Assembly (NCBI GenBank): GCA_963575745.1 | Contig: CAUYUJ010022538.1 | Span: forward strand, 1-64,000 | DNA: 64,000 bases | Source: Prorocentrum cordatum | Lineage: Eukaryota; Sar; Dinophyceae; Prorocentrales; Prorocentraceae | Direction: 5' to 3' | Shown here: one piece after another, positions 44,640 to 54,229 of the stretch | How the letters are laid out: each line of letters opens with the position of its first letter | Position numbering within the stretch: the stretch's first letter is position 1 | The notes under the pieces: model-generated | Told to the model about the DNA's origin: nothing | The model's database searches: none | Seen by the model: only the letters and a program-made list of their open reading frames with translations | Translations under genes and position numbers: made by a program

Positions 44640-44880
44640 GATACTCATCTAGTCGCTCCTGGTCGCGGCGCCCACGATGATGCGGGCCTGCCGTGTGCCG
44701 CCTGCTCCGCACCGAACGCCCAGCCCATCACGGCAGCTCCACGTGATGGGAGCAGCAGCGCAAGCCATTGCCCGAGCCGATGAAGTAACCCAACAAGAGA
44801 CCCACGGCGAAACCGCGGCCGAAGATCTGGGCGGCAAACGCACAAGTGCCCACCTCGGCAACCACCTCGCTGTTCAGGCG
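44640..44880 (-). other. Coding-like membrane segment upstream of the DIRS-like element
   Basis: The minus strand reads NSEVVAEVGTCAFAAQIFGR then GFAVGLLLGYFIGSGNG before a stop, a plausible transmembrane helix. It could be the N-terminal leader of the retroelement polyprotein or an unrelated exon (AG just upstream at CCTGAACAG). Confidence 0.3.
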
Positions 44881-44899
44881 CCGGTCCACAACCCAGGAT

Positions 44900-45720
44900 G
44901 CAGGGCCAATCCCCCATGCACGAAAACTGACATGGGCCGCGGATGGCCAATTAGCTTGAGCGAGCGTTTGGATTGAGCAAACAAACAGGCCACAAGAGGC
45001 AGGGTCGACAAGGGGCTCAAGAACATAATGCTTCTTATGAGGATGCTGATGATGATGGTTATGATGCGGATGCTGATGATGCTGATGATTGTGGTAACGC
45101 TAGTGAAAACGATGCTGATGAAGACGGTGACCAGAAGCAGGGGGAGGGAGGAAGAAGAGGAGGAAGGACGGAATGAGGGAGACGCGGGGCGCTGCTAATT
45201 CAACATGAGGGTCCAAGGTTACACGATGTCTGGAAATCAAATACCAAGGAAATACTGGCCCCGCTGACCGACCTACTCCGCCCGGGTGAACATGGCTGCC
45301 GTCTCTTTCGAAACTCGTACCACCCATCCTCACCAAGAGGGGTGGAATAATCAACCTTATCCTAGTGGGACTGTGGGGGCTGGGATGGGTCTGACGATGC
45401 TGACATAGGAAGTACGCGGACCCCCAGAAAGCTCTGGAACTCCATTCGGCGCCGTTTTCCAGCGGCCCCAGGGCTGGTCAGGCCCGCCGAAAATGCCCAA
45501 AACCTCCCGTCGCTATCGTTTTACAAGCTCGAATGGGCCTGGGTCTGCTGGGCAGGGACCGACCATTCCTATCTTTCGACCTATACGACCACCCTTCGGG
45601 TGATAAGGAGGTTGCGTGGGGGAGTTCAGCTCTCGGTGTGCGATTGGGGTCGGATCTGATTCGGCGAACCCCCTTGGGTATACAACGTAGCACCTGTTTG
45701 GCCATGCATCTATCTCACTC
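44900..45720. other. No supported gene
   Basis: Includes a short GATGATGCTGATG run at 45030-45130; otherwise unremarkable mixed DNA. Confidence 0.5.
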
Positions 45721-45724
45721 ACAA

Positions 45725-45835
45725 TCTACCGATCGATCTCATTATCAATATCTCTTGATCGATCGATCTTGCTAGCTGTCGATCTCACAATCATGCATGT
45801 GTCTATCGATCTCACAGTCGACCTCACGGAACACA
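45725..45835. repeat. ATCGATC-rich tract
   Basis: GATCGATCGATC and TCTATCGATCTCACAGTCGA repeats resemble the minisatellite at 10.3-10.6 kb. Confidence 0.6.
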
Positions 45836-45992
45836 AGCGGGACACAAGCGGGACTCCCCCGAGCCACCGCCGGCCAACCTGGGGGCGTAGAGTCGTTGAG
45901 CTCAGTTTTCCCCTAACCATGGCGGGCTCCTCTCTCTCGCCCACTCACGCAGCTTCGCCTTTCCCGCACTCGAACATGACACCGAAACCGAA

Positions 45993-46070
45993 TCCCACCA
46001 GCCCTTTGGGCGTGTGTGGTTTAGAGAGCCCGCTCTGTTCTCAACCCCCCTTCTTCCCCTTCGGGGAGGG
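45993..46070 (+). repeat. Dispersed repeat, copy 1 of 2
   Basis: TCCCACCAGCCCTTTGGGCG, a TGTGGTTTAGAG stretch and TTCCCCTTCGGGGAGGGG match 49117-49198 in order and orientation. Confidence 0.65.
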
Positions 46071-46229
46071 GTTTACCCCTCCCCCTACCCCCTCCCCTCT
46101 GGGCCTGGAGAGGTCCCTCCGCGGGTCGCCGGAGGGGTCTTTTTCGACTCCTCGGAGGGCTAAAAAACGACACCCCTCACGAGGATTCTGGCCCCGACGG
46201 GGGGAGGGAGAAAAGTGCTCCCCCCATCT

Positions 46230-46565
46230 GTGATCGATCGCCCAACAGATGGCCCCAAGATTCCTCCCAGACCCCTCCAAGAGGCCTCAAAGAGGCCTCC
46301 AAGAGCCCCCAAGAGGCCTCCAAGAGGCCCCCAAGATGCTCCCAAGAGGCCCCCAAGAGGCCCCAAGAGGCTCCCCCGAGGCACCCAAGACGCTCCTGGA
46401 AGCCCCTGGAGCCGCCAAGAGGCCCCCAAGACGCCCCCAACGGCCTCCAAGAGGCTCCCAAGAGGCCCGAAGAGGCTCCCCCAAGGCACCCAAGACGCTC
46501 CTAGAAGCCCCTGGGGCCGCCAAGAGGCCCCGAAGACGCCCCAAAAGGCCTCCAAGAGGCTCCCA
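46230..46565 (-). repeat. Introner-body-like CCAAGAGGCC repeat
   Basis: (CCAAGAGGCCCC)n on the plus strand, equivalent to CTTGGGG on the minus strand. It is adjacent to an ATCGATCGCCCAACAGATGG segment that echoes one near 50620. No head or hairpin tail is visible. Confidence 0.6.
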
Positions 46566-46835
46566 AAACGACTCACACCACGACGAGGGCCCCGAACGAC
46601 TCACACCACGAGGAGCCCGAACGAGTCACACCAGGAGGAGGGGCCCGAACGACTCACACGACGACGAGGGGCCCGAACAACTCACACCACGAGAAGCCCG
46701 AACGACTCACACCAGGACGAAGAGCCCGAACGACTCACATCACGAAGAGCCCGAACGATTCACACCAGGAAGAAGGGCCCGAACGACTCACACCAGGACG
46801 AGAAACCCCAAACGACTCAAACCACGAGGAGCGCT
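46565..46835. repeat. 22-23-bp minisatellite
   Basis: About 12 units of CGAACGACTCACACCACGAG with GAAGAGCC or AGGGGCC variants. The next 46840-47325 has no supported gene. Confidence 0.85.
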
Positions 46836-47324
46836 TTCTCTCCCTCCTCCTCCGCCTCGTCCTTCTCCCGCTCCCCCCACAAGGAGGATGTACAAGGAGG
46901 CGGGAGGAAGGAGGAACAGGGGAGACATGCGGGGCCAAGCGGACACAAGCCTGAAAAACACGACTGTCGGCATGCTTCGCAAGAGTTGCTGTTGTGAGAT
47001 GGGCTGGTGGGGATACGCGAAGCGTAAAGAATTCCTGGTGGGGGGTCTCCGCTTCGCTTCGAACTCACCCCCAACCTCGGAACAAACATACCAAGTCATA
47101 GTCTTAAAACTCACACACAATCGAAAGACAGAAGCATCGCTACTGCCGATGGATTGAAGCAAGACTGCCTCAGGCAGAAATGCCCAGTCGCCACCTCATA
47201 CGAGCCACAAGCAAAAATCTCAGAACATGTGTGGTTGGCATGTAGGCAGATCGCGACTCTTCGCCACTGCTCGAATAATGTCTCATGGCGAATAGGGTCT
47301 GGGTCTGAACCCCGCGCAAGGAGG

Positions 47325-47535
47325 CCTCCGACATTGGGCTGGAGAATCGGAGAAGGGACAGTCGAGACAACGGCATTTCTCCCGCCCAGCCCAAACGCGG
47401 TCACGATCGGTTCCCAGGCCCCTCCCAGGGTCCATTCGCGGCGACGGGGAGTCTTCAGGAGGCCCAGAAAGGATGAATCCAGCAAGGGAGGCCCGCCACT
47501 CTCGACTGGCCCTCCTCCGACTGGAGGTCTGGGCC
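47325..47535 (-). repeat. ~190-bp dispersed repeat, copy in the plastid-gene intron
   Basis: GGCCAGTCGAGAGTGGCGGG, GGACCCTGGGAGGGGCCTGG, GTTTGGGCTGGGCGGGAGAA and GTTGTCTCGACTGTCC on the minus strand match the copy at 23.05-23.24 kb. It begins within about 10-20 nt of the donor at 47544. Confidence 0.7.
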
Positions 47536-47544
47536 CCCGAGCAC

Positions 47545-47683
47545 CGATGAACACAATCACGTAGGGCCAGCCGGGGGGCGAGTCCGCCGCAAAAGCCGGC
47601 TGCGAGGACAGCAGGGGCACCGCCAGGCCGGCCGCTGCCGTTGCCGCCGCGCCCGGCGCCGACGGGAGCGCCTCTGGGGGGTC
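47545..47683 (-). CDS. Plastid-targeted protein, exon 2 (thylakoid-type signal)
   Basis: Seen: acceptor ACGTGTCAG, 139 bp, donor ATCG|GTGCTC. The frame reads DPPEALPSAPGAAATAAAGL, AVPLLSSQPAFAA and DSPPGWPYVIVFI. The Ala/Leu stretch followed by AFA-A is a typical thylakoid-lumen or thylakoid-insertion signal with an A-x-A cleavage site. The mature protein would begin near ADSPPGW and soon becomes hydrophobic. It starts in phase 0 and ends in phase 1, so at least one further exon exists; I could not find it in the window. The product is therefore unidentified; a small photosystem or cytochrome b6f subunit, or a lumenal protein, would all fit. Confidence 0.55.
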
Positions 47684-47871
47684 CTGACACGTTGCGGTAA
47701 CAGACCGTGCGGTGACCTCGAAATCCCCTAGAAGCTCTCAGAGCGAGATCCGTCGCCGAGCGGCATCGAGGCCCTTGAGACCCCAGTCGCCCGAGACACC
47801 CTCGCAGAACGGCCAAAGTCCTAACGCCGCGCGCTCGCCCCGATCCCCCCACTACCCGACGGTGCGGCCAC

Positions 47872-48012
47872 CGTACCGTTCCGGGACTCCCGAGCCTCGG
47901 AGGCGGCGCCGCGCGCGGCCGGAACGAAGGCCGGCGCGCAGACCCAGGCGGCGGCCAGCACCGAGGCCAAGGCGAGGAGGGCCAGGGAGCGCGTGCCGCG
48001 GGTGGCCGCCAT
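47872..48012 (-). CDS. Plastid-targeted protein, exon 1 (signal peptide plus FVP motif)
   Basis: ATG at 48012 starts MAATRGTRSLALLALASVLA, then AAWVCAPAFVPAARGAASEA. A short basic N-terminus and a Leu/Ala hydrophobic core are followed at once by FVP and an Arg/Ser/Ala-rich region. This is the bipartite leader used to reach three-membrane peridinin plastids: signal peptide, then a transit peptide whose first aromatic residue is in an F-V-P/A-P motif. The frame stops at about codon 64 if unspliced. The donor ACG|GTGGCC (phase 0) joins exon 2 in frame; AACG|GTACGG with a later AG at 47675 would also work. Together the exons give a tripartite leader, as for a thylakoid protein. Confidence 0.62.
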
Positions 48013-48032
48013 GTGGTCTCAGGAGCGGGGAA

Positions 48033-48041
48033 CTGCGGGTC
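48033..48041 (-). promoter_or_regulatory. Candidate trans-splice acceptor before the plastid gene
   Basis: GACCCGCAG, identical to the 9-mer before the EFL start. It ends 20 nt upstream of the ATG. A role as spliced-leader acceptor is inferred. Confidence 0.4.
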
Positions 48042-48079
48042 GGTGCTGCGCGGGGGCGCGCTGGCTGGTCTGAGGCCGA

Positions 48080-48760
48080 GATGGCTGCGGCCCCGGTTCT
48101 CCCTCACGACGGGCCTCTCCGCCCCCTCCAGGCACTGCAACTCCCCGTCATCCCTCCCCTCCTCCGCGACCTCCCTCCGCCTTCTCCTGTCCCCATCCTC
48201 CCTCGTCCTCCCTCAGCAGCCCCCGTCCTTGAGCTCCTCATCCGCCTCCTGCGCCTTCCTTCTCCTCTTCGTCCTACCCCATCCACTTTTCAGGGCTCAG
48301 GGTTTCCTTTCCAGCTCCTCCCTCCCCACCCCCCCGCCCTTCCTCATCCCCCCCCCCAACACACATATCCTTCACCCTGCGAATCGAATGCATCCGCCCA
48401 TCCCCCTCCCCTATGCCCGCTCCCCTATTCCCCCCCCCTCCGCCTCACCCTCGGCCGCACCCCGCATCCTCCTCAGCATCCCTCTCCTCAAACTCCGCCT
48501 CCCCCATCTTCCTCCTCCTCCTCCTCCTCCTCCTCCTTTTTCTCCTCCTCCTCCTTCTCCTTTTCCTCCATTATTCCTCCTCCGCCTCCGCCGCCTCCTC
48601 CTCCTCCTGATTCTCCTCCTCCTCCCCCTCCTCCTTTCCCCTCCCCCTAATCAATTCTCCCTCCACCCTCCCCCCCCCTCCTCTTCTCCCCGCATCTCCC
48701 CCATAAAGAGGGAGGGTAAGGGAACGGAGAAGAGGGGGAGGCGAGGGGGGGGGAGGGTTA
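48080..48760. repeat. Polypyrimidine tract upstream of the plastid gene
   Basis: About 680 bp, overwhelmingly C and T on the plus strand (purine-rich on the coding strand), with (CTC)n at 48510-48640. No gene. The next 48760-49115 is ordinary DNA without supported features. Confidence 0.8.
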
Positions 48761-49116
48761 GAGGGCTGGCTGTGTCCCAAGGGCCGCGGTCCGCTGACGG
48801 GGGAAGAGGCGGGAGGAGCTACTGAGCTGCCTAGCAGTGAGACGATGTCTCGTCCTCCTCACCACTGGCTGGTGGGGAGGGCCCATCGGATGATTTTCGG
48901 CTAGGGCGGTGGTGACGATATCCGCAGCCATGTCAGGACATGGCCGTCGGCGGCAAGCTTTGCGCGAGCGCATCTTCGGGTCACTGCACGGGAGCAAGCG
49001 GTTCCAACTTTGGCTGTAGATCCGCTCCCGAGCTCGCGCAGACGGGCCCCCAGAAGTGGGATGCCTCTAGGACCGCTCGCGACGAGCCCAAATACGACGG
49101 CTAATTACAGACCTGG

Positions 49117-49198
49117 CCAGATCCCACCAGCCCTCTGGGCGTAGGTGGTCTAGAGCGGTTGCTCTTCCAACCCCTCCTACTTCCCCTTCGGGGAGGGT
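49117..49198 (+). repeat. Dispersed repeat, copy 2 of 2
   Basis: TCCCACCAGCCCTCTGGGCG, GTGGTCTAGAGCGG and TTCCCCTTCGGGGAGGGT match 45993-46070. Confidence 0.65.
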
Positions 49199-49229
49199 AG
49201 ATCACTGTTCTCTGCTAGTATACACACCT

Positions 49230-50270
49230 TCCCCCAGGCGAACGGCAGCCAACCAGGAACAATGGAGACCCCATGCGGCCCCCCCACACCAACCCTGCCA
49301 GAAACCATACAACATACAATTTGGGGCAAAGCCTTGAATCATGTTCGTGAGGCCGGCGAGCACTTTCTATTGTTTCTGGACAGGGACGGCGGGGGTGTCA
49401 GCATATTGCCTGCTGCGCGCAGTGCTACCATCCCTGACAGAAGAAACACTACAAAATGCACCTCGCAACAAAATCTGGACCATGCGCGGCCACCCTGCGA
49501 TCACTGTCAATTGGTGGCGCATGGCTTGCTGTGCGCAGGCCCACCTGACACAACGATGGCCATTGGTTTTCGACATGGATGGTGGGGGCCGACATGTTTC
49601 CCGATATGTGCTGTCACGTGCGCAGGCGCACCTGACACACTCAGCACGTGCCCCGAAAACGGCGCACCAGGCGCGGCTGGAGTGTGCGGCACACCTGGCG
49701 CACGTGGAAGCACGTGGCGCATCTGGCGCACCAGGCGTGCCTGGCACGCTCGGGCCCCAGGGGTGCCCGGCGCGAGTGGCGCGCCTGGTACGCGTGGCGC
49801 ACCTCCCCCAAAAATCACGCGCATGGGCTAGGTTTTGGTTCCCAATAGTTGCCCATCCAAAGACGACAGCTGAACATGCTGAAGCTCGGAATCAATATAC
49901 GCCCCTCCCCCCGGCGACCAGCAACCAACCAGGAACAAGGAGAACCCCATGAGGCACCCCCCCACACCATCCCTTTCAACAAAAACCATACAACGCACAC
50001 TCCGGGGCAAAGTCTGGAATCATGTTCGCGACGCCCGCGAATACTGTCTGCTGTTTCTGGACAGGGGCGGCGGGGGTGTCAGCATATTGCCTGCTGCGCG
50101 CAGTGCTACCATCCCAAACAGAACAAACAATACAAAATGCAACTCGCGGCACACCTCGCTGTCCATCCAAAGACGACCGCCGAAAATGCGCAAGCTCGGG
50201 TGTTACTTATGTGTCGGGGGAGCGGGTGGGAGTGAGCTAGACAGCCTGGGGGCGGGTGGGGTAGCTTGAT
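49230..50270 (+). repeat. Tandem duplication of a ~300-bp segment, period ~670 bp
   Basis: GCAGCCAACCAGGAACAATG, the ATACAACATACAA stretch and GGTGTCAGCATATTGCCTGC (49240-49430) recur at 49915-50100. GCCCATCCAAAGACGACAGC (49850) recurs as TCCATCCAAAGACGACCGC (50163). Between them (49620-49805) is a GGCGCACCTGGCACGC-type minisatellite. Open frames here lack motifs. Confidence 0.75.
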
Positions 50271-50329
50271 CCCTCCCCCTACATCTTCCCCTGGACCTGG
50301 AAGGCGGGGGTCTCGCGAGGCGTTGGAGC

Positions 50330-50860
50330 GACAAAAAGGGCCCACGATGGCACTACTCAGAGAGCCCGAAATGACCTCCAAAGTGGCTCAAGATCACCCA
50401 AGATGGACCGATCTGGCTTCCAAGATGCTCCAAGATGCCGCAAGACCGCTCCAAGACGGCTCCGAGTGGCCACAGCGCCTCCCTGGGAACCCGCCAAGAG
50501 GCCCAAATCCTTCACGCACCGAACGAAAATTTACGATTGGTGCCCAAGAGCGCCCCAAAACGGGTCCAAAAGGCGATTCTAGGCACTCTAGATGGGGCAA
50601 GGCGACTTGAAACTCCTCCATTTGTTGATCGATCTCCTCCAAGATGGTTCCAAGAGCAGCCCCAAGAACTCCAAAAACGCCCCAAGAGGGCCCAAAGAGA
50701 CGCCACAGAGACGCCAAAGAGGCCCCAATAGGCGCTCAAGAGGTCTCCAAAAAACCCCCCAGGGACCCACAAACGGCCCCAAGAGGCTCCCCGAGGTACG
50801 CAAGAGGCCCCCAAAACGCTCCTAGAGGCCTGCAAAAAGCTTCCAATATACATCCGAGGA
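50330..50860 (-). repeat. CCAAGATGGCC/CCAAGAGGCCC repeat
   Basis: Introner-body-like CTTGGGG/CTTGG units in minus orientation with a less repetitive island near 50500-50640. No splice-bounded ends identified. Confidence 0.55.
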
Positions 50861-50869
50861 GACGCTGAA

Positions 50870-51368
50870 AAGCACCTCGCGTGGGCATCGTTTCTGGATG
50901 GGCTGGCGGGGATTTGTTTGGTTCGCGGGTGCAAATGGAAGGGCCGCGCGCCGTCCAAAATTACTCCGACGGAAGAACCCCACATGAGAATCCTCTGGGC
51001 GAATCTGGAAAAAGCCATCACCGTCGTCCTCGTGGTTGGTGAGGCGTCCTGGCTGTCTCTTCTGCGTATATTTCCTCTCGCCTTGGCGCGGGCCCCCCTT
51101 CCACTCCTTACGTTGTCCCCATCCTCGCCCCCCTGTTTGTTCCGCGCCCCGCCACCTCCTCCCCTTCCTGTTGCATGAGCGCGCATGTCGATGTTCCTCG
51201 GCGCCGTCGCCGCCACGGCCAGCACAGGCGCGTTCTCTACTGGTCACGTCGCGCAGCCGTTGGGACAACCCCGCGGGCCAGGCTGTCGGGGCAACCCCGC
51301 GAGCCGCTGGCGCGCAAGACCAAGCCGTTGGGACAACCCCGCGGGCTTCGAGCGAGGCGCAGCCGCGC
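50870..51368. other. Downstream flank of the helicase gene
   Basis: Mixed DNA with GCCAGCCCATCCAGAAACG (minus strand, near 50905), which echoes segments near 46995 and 54390. It presumably includes the helicase 3' untranslated region. A GGGACAACCCCGCGGGC-type short repeat lies at 51260-51350. Confidence 0.4.
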
Positions 51369-51851
51369 TCAGGCGGAAGGCAGCACGAAGCCCAGCTCTG
51401 CCGCGAGCTGCTTCGCCTCCGCCCTGGACAAAACCGCTCTCTTGTCGAACTCCAGGAGCGCCTTCCGCAGGGACGCCGGCGGCCCGCACTCCAGGAACTC
51501 TCGCGGCGGCGGCCGCAGGATCAGCATGTTCCGCATGCGCGTGGCGCGGGAGAACATGACGTAGAGGTGCAGCCACCACTGCTCGTCCGACATGCCCGTG
51601 CGGCCAGCGTCCTCGTCTCTCGCGCAGTCGATGGTGACGCCCTTGCGCAGCGTCTGGCCCTGCGACAGCGTGGAGGTCAGGTAGGACGCGTGCGTCAGGG
51701 TGAACCCCGAGCGGCGCACGCTGTGCGCCCCCGAGCTCTGCCATGTGAACTCCCTTTCGCTGGGCCTGAACATCAGCAAGCTCCGCGCCCGCGCCTCGGC
51801 CTGGCCGTCGTCGTCGGCGCCTTCGGCGCCCTGTCGCAGCACCTCGGCGAC
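51369..51851 (-). CDS. Terminal exon of a superfamily 1 (PIF1/RecD-like) helicase
   Basis: Seen: acceptor TTTTTGGGCTCCTCAG, then 160 codons and TGA, phase 0. Key segments are FTLTHASYLTSTLSQGQTLR (the SQG-x-T of helicase motif V) and WWLHLYVMFSRATRMRNMLI (the V-x-x-S-R of motif VI). Between them lies an acidic DCARDEDAGRTGMSDEQ, and a helical C-terminus ends LAAELGFVLPSA. These motifs belong to the UvrD_C_2-type end of PIF1/RecD-like DNA helicases, which couple ATP hydrolysis to 5'-3' unwinding. Only the C-terminal part is present. Upstream exons must lie beyond the satellite array; none was recognised up to 58 kb. The exon has no stop or frameshift, so it is likely functional or recently so. 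Many dinoflagellate helicases of this type are multicopy, so it may be an element-borne copy. Confidence 0.68.
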   Translation of the reverse strand, partial: VAEVLRQGAEGADDDGQAEARARSLLMFRPSEREFTWQSSGAHSVRRSGFTLTHASYLTSTLSQGQTLRKGVTIDCARDEDAGRTGMSDEQWWLHLYVMFSRATRMRNMLILRPPPREFLECGPPASLRKALLEFDKRAVLSRAEAKQLAAELGFVLPSA

Positions 51852-51894
51852 CTGAGGAGCCCAAAAACTTCCTTGTTGCGTCCAAAATGTGGCC

Positions 51895-54215
51895 TGGGAG
51901 CTGCGTTCTGGCAGCGCGAGAACCCAAAATTGACGACAGTTACAGGTTTTGGATGACCCGCACGGATTACCAACATGATCTGCGGGCCCCATAGGGAGGG
52001 GGCTCCCGCCTGAGACTTCCTCGCAGTTCACTCACAGACGAGGCTCCCGCCTGAGACTTCCTCCATATTCAGGCTTGAGGAGCCCAAAAGTGACGACAGT
52101 TACAGGGTTCCGATGACCCGCTCGGATTACCAACATGATCTGCGGGCCCCATAGGGAGGGGGCTCCCGCCTGAGACTTCCTCACAATTCACTCAGAGACG
52201 AGGCTCCCGCCTGAGACTTCCTCCAAATTCAGGCTTGACGAGCCCAAAAGTGACGACAGTTACAGGTTTCCGATGACCCGCTCGGATTACCAACGTGATC
52301 TGCGGGCCCCATAGGGAGGGGGCTCCCGCCTGAGACTTCCTCTCAATTCACTCACAGACGAGGCTCCCGCCTGAGACTTCCTCCAAATTCAGGCTTGAGG
52401 AGCCCAAAAGTGACGACAGTTACAGGGTTCCGATGACCCGCTCGGATTACCAACATGATCTGCGGGCCCCATAGGGAGGGAACTCCCGCCTGAGACTTCC
52501 TCCCAATTCACTCACAGACGAGGCTCCCGCCTGAGACTTCCTCCATTTTCAGGCCTGGGGAGCCCAAAAGTGACGACAGTTACAGGGTTCCGATGACCCG
52601 CTCGGATTACCAACATGATCTGCGGGCCCCATAGGGAGGGGGCTCCCGCCTGAGACTTCCTCACAATTTACTCAACGATGATGAGGATGAGGATGATGAG
52701 TGGTGGTGAAGATGAGTGGTGAAGAGGATGATGATTGATTGTGAGTGGTGGTGGCGATGATGATGTTTGAATGAGGATGATGCCGATGCCGATGATGATG
52801 ATGATGATGATGATGATGTTCGTGAGCGTGTGAGAGACTGCGAGTGATGATGATGATGAGTATGTGAGCGACTAAGCATGTGAGAGAGCATCATCGATGA
52901 TGCTGATGAGGTTGATGATGAGAGAGTGCGAGTGAGTGTGAGTGTGCGTGTGTGTGTGTGTGTGTGTTCCTGTTCCTGCGCGGGGTGTCCAGAGAAAACA
53001 AGAACCCCACTTTGGATGTGGGCAACAAAAACCCCACTTTGGATGTGGGGAAGGGAGGGGGCTCCCGCCTGAGACTTCCTCACAATTCACTCAAAGACGA
53101 GGCTCCCGCCTGAGACTTCCTCGAAATTCAGGCTTGGCGACCCCAAAAGTGACGACAGTTACAAGTTCCGATGACCCGCTCGGATTACCAACGTGATCTG
53201 CGGGCCCCATAGGGAGGGGGTTCCCGCCTGAGCCTTCCTCAGAATTCACTCACAGACGAGGCTCCCGCCTGAGAATTCCTCCAAATTCAGGCTTGAGGAG
53301 CCCAAAAGTGACGACAGTTACACGTTCCGATGACCCGCTCGGATTACCAACGTGATCTGCGGGCCCCATAGGGAGGGAGCTCCCGCTTGAGACTTCCTCC
53401 CAATTCACTCACAGACGAGGCTCCCGCCTGAGACTTCCTCCATTTTCAAGCCTGGGGAGCCCAACAGTGACGACAGTTACAGGGTTCCGATGACCCGCTC
53501 GGATTACCAACATGATCTGCGGGCCCCATAGGGAGGGAGCTCCCGCTTGAGACTTCCTCCCAATTCACTCACAGACGAGGTTCCCGCCTGAGACTTCCTC
53601 CATTTTCAAGCCTGGGGAGCCCAAAAGTGACGACAGTTACAGGATTCCGATGACCCGCTCGGATTACAAACGTGATCTGCGGGCCCCATAGGGAGGGGGC
53701 TCCCGCCTGAGACTTCCTCACAATTTACTCACAGACGAGGCTCCCGCCTGAGACTTCCTCCATTTTCAGGCCTGGGGAGCCCAAACGTGACGACAGTTAC
53801 AGGATTCCGATGACCCGCTCGGATTACCAACATAATCTGCGGGCCCCATAGGGAGGGGGCTCCCGCCTGAGACTTCCTCACAATTTACTCAACGATGATG
53901 AGGATGAGGATGATGAGTGGTGGTGAAGATGAGTGGTGAAGAGGATGATGATTGATTGTGAGTGGTGGTGGCGATGATGATGTTTGAATGAGGATGATGC
54001 CGATGCCGATGATGATGATGTTCGTGAGCGTGTGAGAGAGTGCGAGTGGTGATGATGATGAGTATGTGAGTGACTAAGCATGTGAGAGAGCATCATCGAT
54101 GATGCTGATGAGGTTGATGATGAGAGAGTGTGAGTGAGTGTGAGTGGGTGTGTGTGTTCCTGTTCCTGCGCGGGGTGTCCAGAGAAAACAAGAACCCCAC
54201 TTTGGATGTGGGGAA
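51895..54215. repeat. Higher-order satellite in the helicase intron
   Basis: 160-bp units (landmarks TGACGACAGTTACAGG, GATGACCCGCTCGGATTACC, GCGGGCCCCATAGGGAGGGG, CTCCCGCCTGAGACTTCCTC) occur near 51931, 52091, 52251, 52411 and 52571. A 374-bp block follows, rich in GATGAT and GTGTGT and ending CCCCACTTTGGATGTGGG. Then five more units (about 53148, 53308, 53467, 53628, 53788) and a second GATGAT block (53885-54215). The GATGAT blocks start 1,213 bp apart. Confidence 0.93.
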
Positions 54216-54229
54216 AAATACAGCTAACA

